Shown: positions 58,320 to 64,000 of the stretch, piece by piece
How positions within the stretch are numbered: position 1 is the stretch's first letter
How the letters are laid out: each line of letters opens with the position of its first letter
NCBI GenBank assembly: GCA_022592435.1
Contig: JABYQS010000027.1
Span: 248,001-312,000 of the forward strand
DNA length: 64,000 bases
Reading direction: 5' to 3'
Source: Cerioporus squamosus
Taxonomy: Eukaryota; Basidiomycota; Agaricomycetes; Polyporales; Polyporaceae
Made by a program: the position numbers and the translations under genes
Notes under the pieces: model-generated
Databases searched by the model: none
What the model was told of the DNA's origin: nothing
The model's input: the letters and a program-made list of their open reading frames with translations, nothing else

Positions 58320-59303
58320 CTAAGCAGGAAGATACTTAATTGTTGCAGAGCTAGCGCTGTCAATCGTAACATCTGTGCGTATCTCCACAGATATCTTCCT
58401 TTTGAAACGCTAACTTACCTTGTCGCCCACTACGAGGTTGACCACGGTCCCGTTCTCCAAGCCTACAGTCGTGCCGGCGTTAGTCTTGGCTGAAGCGTTG
58501 GTGAAGACGATCTTCAGGATTTTCGCGAAGTCAGTCTTGCAGGAAGCCGTAGATAAACTCGTAGAGACACCTACCGAGCCGAAGTCAGCCAGTGGGACCT
58601 GGCCATACCAGTAGAAGTCCTCCATGATCCACTCTGCGTTTCGGAAGACCAATTGCTATGCGTATCGAAGCCAGTAAGTACCCAATGATTCCTGTTTTCC
58701 GCCACAATGACTCACCGGGGCCTCAAACGGCGGCGAAGACGGCGCATCAAGGACCTTGGACTCAGCCTGGCCCGTCGTCTCGTTCTCGAGATAAATGGTA
58801 CCCTCGCGGTCAGAATTCGCCACGAGCCGGAAGGTGAGCACATCACCAGCAGAGATATCGAAGCCAGTGAAGTTGTACGAAGTGTCCGGGGCCCACTCGT
58901 ACCAGGCGTCGTACGTCAGCTTGTTGTCCTCCATCCAGAAGTCGACGCCCGCTTGGAACAAGCCTTGTGTGCCCGTCTCCTGCCACGACCATCTGTCGAT
59001 CCCGACCCACATGCATGCTGCCATGTACGAGCTCGGGGCGAGGGTTGGCACGGTGAAGGTTCCGATGACCTCGGTCAAGTTTTCGCCCGGTGGTGGTGTG
59101 ACGAGGACCACCCCTGCCCAGTTGGTGCTGACTTCACTGGCAGTCGCCACAGAGGACGGTGCCTGGAGGCTTTGAGCCGCGCTCGCTGGGATGTTGGGAC
59201 TGCCACGCCTGACAGAGCGCTCTGGGAACGTAGAGGGCCGCGCGAGAGTGCTCTCGGCGAGGACAAGGAGTGCGACGGGAGCGAGAAGAGCGGCGAGCTT
59301 CAT
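58320..59303 (-). CDS. Eqolisin (peptidase family G1), secreted glutamic endopeptidase
   Basis: Starts at the ATG at 59303 with a signal peptide (MKLAALLAPVALLVLAESTLA), then a short propeptide with a basic site (FPERSVRRG). The mature core begins STNWAGVVL. The catalytic Gln lies in GLFQAGVDFWME and the catalytic Glu, after a 66-nt intron, in NAEWIMEDF. These are the Gln/Glu pair that defines eqolisins, as in scytalidoglutamic peptidase and aspergillopepsin II. Other family segments are ACMWVGIDRW, YDAWYEWAPD and DVLTFRLVANS. The 3' end is less certain: a last exon giving VTIDSASSATIKYLPA and a stop at 58320-58322 fits the family, but its acceptor is ambiguous. Acid-active and extracellular by family knowledge. 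Convergent with F-box copy D. Confidence 0.9.
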
Positions 59304-59368
59304 AGTGACGGCAGTGGGCTCCTCCGAGTCAGAAGCGGCAGGGCTCTGCGATCGACTTTATATTTAGC

Positions 59369-59376
59369 TTATATAC
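59369..59376 (-). promoter_or_regulatory. TATA box of the eqolisin gene
   Basis: On the minus strand TATATAAG lies about 66-73 bases before the ATG at 59303, with a second AATATAAAG stretch nearer the gene. Confidence 0.5.
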
Positions 59377-59894
59377 GTACACGGTCGTACCAATCCTGAT
59401 CTGATTGTCTAAGTCTTGCAGGTGGCCGGCATGGTCGACGAGGGAGATGATGGCTGCGGTCGACTCAGATGCTGTGCATGGGTCTTGCCGACGTTACGCA
59501 AGCATGTCATGGTGCAGTGGGCTTGGCATGTGGGTCGACTCGCGCTCGCCACGTCGCATCGCTCACGAAGGGCTGGCCTGCGCGAAGTTTGTCTCCCCTA
59601 GGCAGACGATTGACGGGTCTATTGAGTGGAGGAAGGACGACCCGACAACGAGCGAAGCCACCCGATCATGGAGTTCAAATAGGAGGCAATACTCGATGCG
59701 CCCTCGTCGACTGGGAGCGGCCGAAGGACGCCCTCGTACGTAGTCTCCGGAGTCCTGTGCAACATAGACATTCAATGCTACCGTCTACGATGTGTCTATT
59801 CACTTAGCCAATCGCGGGATGCATTATACGCAAGGCCGGGCTAACTTGCGAAGAGAGAGAGTCAAAGATTGACATGCATGACATATGGAACCTC
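59377..59894. other. Intergenic region
   Basis: Upstream region of the eqolisin gene. No gene, repeat or RNA is recognised. Confidence 0.45.
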
Positions 59895-60035
59895 GTCAAG
59901 GTAGAGTACAATCCACGTCTCTGAGGAGTCCCAGCCATACGGACCAAGAGCTTTCGGCGTCACCCTGTCATAAGATATCCAGTGCCCCTCCACAGCTTCA
60001 GTTGCTGAAGCAGACGAGGCACAGACGCGTCAAAC
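59895..60035 (-). pseudogene. Duplicated F-box C-terminal stub
   Basis: On the minus strand this stretch repeats the 3' end of F-box copy E, which begins about 250 bases further right. CTTGGTCCGTATGGCTGGGA aligns with CTCGGTCCGTCTGGCTGGGA, and flanking parts (TTATGACAG, CTTCAGCAACTGAAGC) also match in order. It carries stop codons and small indels. It looks like a partial tandem duplication that left only about 140 bases. Confidence 0.6.
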
Positions 60036-60149
60036 CCGTATTGTCGAGGGAACAAGAACAAGTAGAGAACAAGAAAACGACAACAGTTCAGACATTATAG
60101 TAGTAGTACATATGTACTAAGGGACGTGGCCGCTCACTCACACCGAGAA

Positions 60150-61850
60150 TCAGCGACTGACAGTCCAACCGTCCGACAAGTCCCAGCCAGACGGACCGAG
60201 ATACTCGGGCTTCGCTCTGTCATACAAAGTCCAGTACTTCTCTGCACCCTCGACCATCCATTGCTTCGGCTGCTGCAATAAACGGGGCACCGGCGTGTCA
60301 ACCTTGCGCAGTTCGAGCTTCTCGACGTAGGGAGCAAAGTTCGTCCGCAAAAGTCCGTCACGCGGTTTTGGAGGCTGGGTCCAGCGCTCTGTCGCGTAGT
60401 TGTACGTGAACGGTGAGGCACGCTGGCGAAGGCGGCTTCATGCGTGCGCGCACGCTGAGCATTCGCCCAACAGAAGTGAGGAGAAACTTTTCCTGGTTGA
60501 ATGAGCCATGAAGGATGATAGTGAAGGATGATAGCGCGCGCAGAAAACCGTCCGAGTCAACGAGGCGGAGGACGTCCCGGTCGTCTCTGCCCTGAACACA
60601 CGCCCTGTGCCGTGGAGTTCGAGATCGGAGACTTTGGGTAGGCATGGAAGCAAACGAATACAAGGCGACATCCGAATCAAGGGAGAGTCCTCAAGGAAGT
60701 GAGGGTAGAGAGGGATAGTACGCCGGGGAGGCAAAGCCCAATTCGGGTCATGATGTCACTCCTGCTGCAATCGTCCCACTGCAGCAGTGATCGCGCAAGG
60801 GTGACTTGCGCTGATTTGCAGTCTTGAGGATCTGGCGCAGATCTCGAGAATCGTGATGGGAGATTAGGCGTCGAGGGGAGGGCCCAGAGGAAGCGAAAAG
60901 TCGATGCTGCCAGTGCGGATGTTCAGAAGAGCGACCGGAGTTCCTTTCGGGACAGATAGTCGTGCGTAGAAAGCGAGGAGGAGTCCCAATCAGTCTCGTC
61001 GACTACCAGGGACCGTAAGTGGTCCAGCGCCACTGTGATACCATCGTTTCCGCTGTACCAGAGGTTAATGACGTGAAGGAATTCAGGCGTGGTGCATTGG
61101 CCAACAGGGTGAGGAGACCAGTCGACGAGGTGCTGATGGTGTCCGGGTTGCACGAGAGCAACAGGTGCGTCAACTGGTTGAACGTGTTGCTCGGGAGCCA
61201 GTTCGTTGGGAGCGCGAGGGCCAAGGCTTCCAACGAGACACCCGTTGGCCGAAGAGCTCAACCCACTGGACCTCTTCGCTGACCTCAACATCGACCTCTG
61301 CCGAAAAGTAATCCGGGGAGCACATCAGCGTCGCACAGCGCATATATGGCGCATCGATACGCAGGATGGATGGATCGACGTCCTGCTCCTCGTACCCATC
61401 TCTTGCCAGGTCAAGACGGCGAAGACGTGGCCCGATGAACGATAGGCTGTCTTGCAGGTGTGTGACGCGAGTAGTGAGACAGACAGACAGAGGGAGTGAT
61501 AGCGAGCATTCCAGATACGTTCTGAACTGGTCAGAACCCGGGGATGCGCTGATGTAGGTCCAGAGGCCGGGTGTTTGGAGTGCGACGGCACGCCATCTCT
61601 TGCATACGTGAGTGATGGCCGTGACACCACTGCTCAGCAGACGAGCGCAGGTGTACTCGAAGTGTTGTTTATCCTCAATGAAGTTGACATGTCTTGTGTC
61701 GATGCGGGATGTAGGTCGCCATGGCGAAAACCAGAGAGAGGAGTTCCGGAGGCAGGCGGTAAACAGGAGCGAAAGAGTTCAAGTGCTCCCGCAACACAGA
61801 GAGGAGCTCCGAGACGCTGTCTACGCTCTCCCGTACCTAACGAAGTGCAC
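60150..61850 (-). pseudogene. F-box/LRR-like pseudogene (copy E)
   Basis: Minus-strand pieces of the F-box family are spread over several frames. Near 61.75 kb are the leader SELLSVLREHLNSF and F-box YRLPPELLSLVFAM. A frame change comes before ITHVCKRWRAVALQTPGLW (near 61.6 kb), another before RLRRLDLARD, then MRCATLMCSPDYF, NQLTHLLLSCNP, HVINLWYSGND and the C-terminal WMVEGAEKYWTLYDRAKPEYL with a stop near 60150. At least four frame changes and internal stops are needed to follow it, so it is a pseudogene. The leader and F-box wording are closest to copy D. A CTGT tetranucleotide repeat near 61.48 kb (GACAGACAGACAGAG on the plus strand) may account for one break. Confidence 0.75.
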
Positions 61851-62535
61851 TTTCAGCGGTATAGTAGTGTGGATGGATTTGAACACGTACAGACTCGAGG
61901 CTGGAAGGACGATTGCAAGTCGTTCAGTGTATATGCATATTGGGCCTGCGGCTTTAACATACTTCATCAGACTTCCCATCTTGTGATACTCGGCCAGGTC
62001 GTCTTGTGCAATGACGCTTCGGGGTTCATGGCTTCCGTGCATGATGGTGGATGGGGGCAAGGACGCGCCAGTGCTTCGAGTGACTTACTTGACATAAATG
62101 ATGTTCATCATACTGTCGTACTTATGCTCCCTTATGACGTTTACTGACTCCGATTATAATAGATTTTCTTGCGTCGCGTTTCGGCTACCAAGTTCAAGTT
62201 CAGAGAATGCGCGGTGTCCGAGAGCGAACACTGGCAGCTATGAGAACAGCGATATCGATCACCATAATTTGACCAGAACCTACCTGTACAGAGTTGCAAG
62301 ACAAGTAATTACTCGTATATTTATCTGCGCACCATCGTTATGCATCATCTCGGTCTGCGGAGACAGTGCAAGAGCACTAGTTCGCGTACCAGGACTACGC
62401 CGAAGAGCCTCAGTCGAGTCGCGTGTCTCGCGTACTCATCGGTACTATGCTACAAGATCAACCTCACTATATCCGTCGTAAATGGAGCAATCAACGCATG
62501 CCCCCAGTGTCCGTCTCCAGTTCGTACATAGGAGC
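61851..62535. other. Intergenic region
   Basis: Between F-box pseudogene E and ABC copy 5. A minus-strand frame at 61821-62060 has a somewhat protein-like composition but no motif, and could be upstream remnant of copy E. Nothing else is supported. Confidence 0.4.
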
Positions 62536-64000
62536 TCACAGGAATGCCTGTGCCTGCAGCATCCATATCCCTCGCATACTCTCCTTGACGCTTGATGAGC
62601 TCGTCGTGGGTCCCAGCCTCCACGATGACCGGAATCGTTCATGTACCTGCAGAGGACACTCAGCTGACATCAGACACAGTAGCAAGCACGGACACGCACA
62701 AGATGAGATCCGCATGCCGCGTCAGGTTCCCGAACCGGTGCGACGAGAACACCATCGTCTTGTTCCCGCGCAATTCGCGCAAGCGAGCAAACAGGTCTGC
62801 GCATCCTCGTTAGCACCCATGCACACTCACACCGCGTACCCGAAGCACCACTCACCATGCTCCGCCGTCGGGTCCAGCGACGCGCTCGGCTCGTCAAACA
62901 ACAGCAGCCCGACCTTCGCATCCTCCGACACCACCGAGCGCATGAACGTCCGCGACACCGCGAGCCGCTGCATCTGGCCCCCGCTGAGCGTCGTGCCCCC
63001 CGTGCGCGCCCATCCGCCCTCCCGCCGACGCGCACCGCCGAGTAGTCGATGCTCCGCCCGAAGAGCGTCTTCGTCCCCTCGGGGATCCCGGAGAAGTAGT
63101 CCGCACGGGCCGCTCGATTACGTGTCGTAGCCGTCGGGCAGCTTCTCGATGAAGCCGGACGCGCCGCCGAGGCGCGGCGGCGGCCTCGACGTGTGCGTCG
63201 TTCCGGAAGTTGGACGGGTCCCCGAGGGCGATGTTGTCCCGGATCTGGGGTCAGGGGTGAGGACGAGGTTAGATCAGAGCGCAGGATGAGGACGTACGGA
63301 GAGCGGGAAGTGCGTGTAGTCCTGGAAGAGGACGGAGATCGCCTGGCGGAGGTCGAAGAGCTTGAGCGTGCGGATGTCGTGGCCGTCGAGCAGATCTGGC
63401 CATCTTCGGGATCGTACAACCGCGAGACAAGCTTCAGGATTGTACTCTTCCCGGAACCGTTGGCACCGACGATCACCTGTGGGCCCTCCTCAGCCGCACG
63501 TTCCACTCAGCCGACACAAAAAGACACTCACACAGAGCTGTCCAGCCGACAGCTTGAACGAAATGTTCTGGAGCGCATTGCTCAGACCCCGGGTAGCGGA
63601 AGGATACGTTCCTGTAAACGGTCAGCTCAAGTGGATAGACGTGCATCAGCTTGCGCACCTGAACTCCAACGCAATGCCGTTCCTGATCTTGCGCGTCCTC
63701 CGGGAACGGCACCGTGCCGTCCTCTATCCGGTTCGGGATGTTCGCCACCTCGTACAGCTTGCGCACAGTAGCGAGCTGCTCCGTGATCGAGCTCGCCTGG
63801 TCAAAGAACCCCAGACCATGAACGAGAACTGCGACGTGCTCTGCTGCAGCAGGTTCAGCGACGCGAGCGACACCGGCATCGACGCCGGTACTGCACTGCA
63901 CGCAGGGTGAACACGATCTGAGGAGCTCGCGCAGAGGGTCCTGCACGAGGCTCCAGAAGCTCAGGCGCTGGCGCGTCCGGTTGGTGCGGCGGACGTCGGT
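62536..64000 (-). pseudogene. ABC half-transporter, copy 5 (frameshifted, cut by window edge)
   Basis: The C-terminal half of a fifth family member; its 5' part lies right of the window. Recognisable pieces on the minus strand are VRKLYEVANIPNRIEDGTVPFPED, Walker [23 protein letters not shown], an [11 protein letters not shown] segment, FSGIPEGTKTLFGRSIDYSAVR, the signature [13 protein letters not shown], Walker [13 protein letters not shown], and H-loop [13 protein letters not shown]. The C-terminal GTHDELIKRQGEYAR is in another frame. Frame changes occur near 63.66 kb (before IRNGIALEF-like sequence), 63.18 kb (before RLGGASGF), about 63.12 kb (a stop after YDT), 63.03 kb and twice near 62.55-62.63 kb. 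With so many lesions this is a clear pseudogene, the most decayed of the five copies, and the most GC-rich. Confidence 0.8.

Noticed and set aside
1..64000. tRNA genes, rRNA, CRISPR arrays, complete transposons
   Set aside because: I looked for T-arm GGTTCRA patterns in tRNA context, regular spacer-repeat arrays, and transposase or reverse-transcriptase motifs and saw none. A tRNA scan was not possible by eye, so a divergent tRNA could be missed.

Overview
The window is nuclear DNA of a filamentous basidiomycete, most likely an Agaricomycete. The genes are dense and split by many short GT-AG introns (about 45-90 nt). The protein families fit: five copies of an F-box/LRR-like family typical of mushrooms, an OTT_1508-like deaminase, an eqolisin, GH16, and GPR1/FUN34 and AYR1-type proteins. 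Coding DNA is GC-rich. There is no sign of bacterial, viral or organellar DNA. I placed exons by eye using splice consensus, reading frame and paralogue comparison, so boundaries are models.

Layout. 1-264: 3' end of a PHD-finger gene. 265-2640: intergenic, with a small degenerate ABC-transporter fragment. 2.6-11.4 kb: secreted beta-rich protein, cytosine deaminase, F-box protein (minus), Rab7-like GTPase with a large insertion, AYR1-like reductase. 11.9-13.97 kb (minus): OTT_1508-like deaminase. 14.5-16.0 kb: F-box copy B. 17.9-22.6 kb: rhodanese plus tyrosine phosphatase of the MAPK-phosphatase type. 23.6-33.4 kb (minus): three ABC half-transporter paralogues in tandem, with a broken extra nucleotide-binding-domain end between the second and third. 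33.4-41.3 kb: mostly non-coding, with a degenerate direct repeat and a GPR1/FUN34/YaaH transporter (minus). 41.4-45.5 kb: NAT9-like acetyltransferase and aldehyde dehydrogenase. 46.1-47.7 kb: F-box copy C (pseudogene). 49.8-52.6 kb: fourth ABC copy, on the plus strand. 54.2-55.7 kb: GH16 glucanase. 56.3-58.1 kb: F-box copy D. 58.3-59.3 kb (minus): eqolisin. 59.9-61.9 kb (minus): F-box copy E plus a duplicated C-terminal stub. 62.5-64.0 kb (minus): fifth ABC copy, broken and cut by the window edge.

The dominant theme is local duplication and decay of two families. ABC half-transporters appear as five copies plus two relics, and F-box proteins as five copies plus one relic. Copies range from apparently intact (ABC 2, F-box A) to multiply frameshifted (ABC 4, ABC 5, F-box C and E). 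All five ABC copies share an unusual spacer of roughly 40 residues just before the LSGGQ signature. I consider this the most interesting uncharacterised protein feature here. Several breaks are single-base indels, so assembly error must be excluded before calling pseudogenes. The single-copy housekeeping genes are unrelated in function and do not form an obvious pathway cluster.
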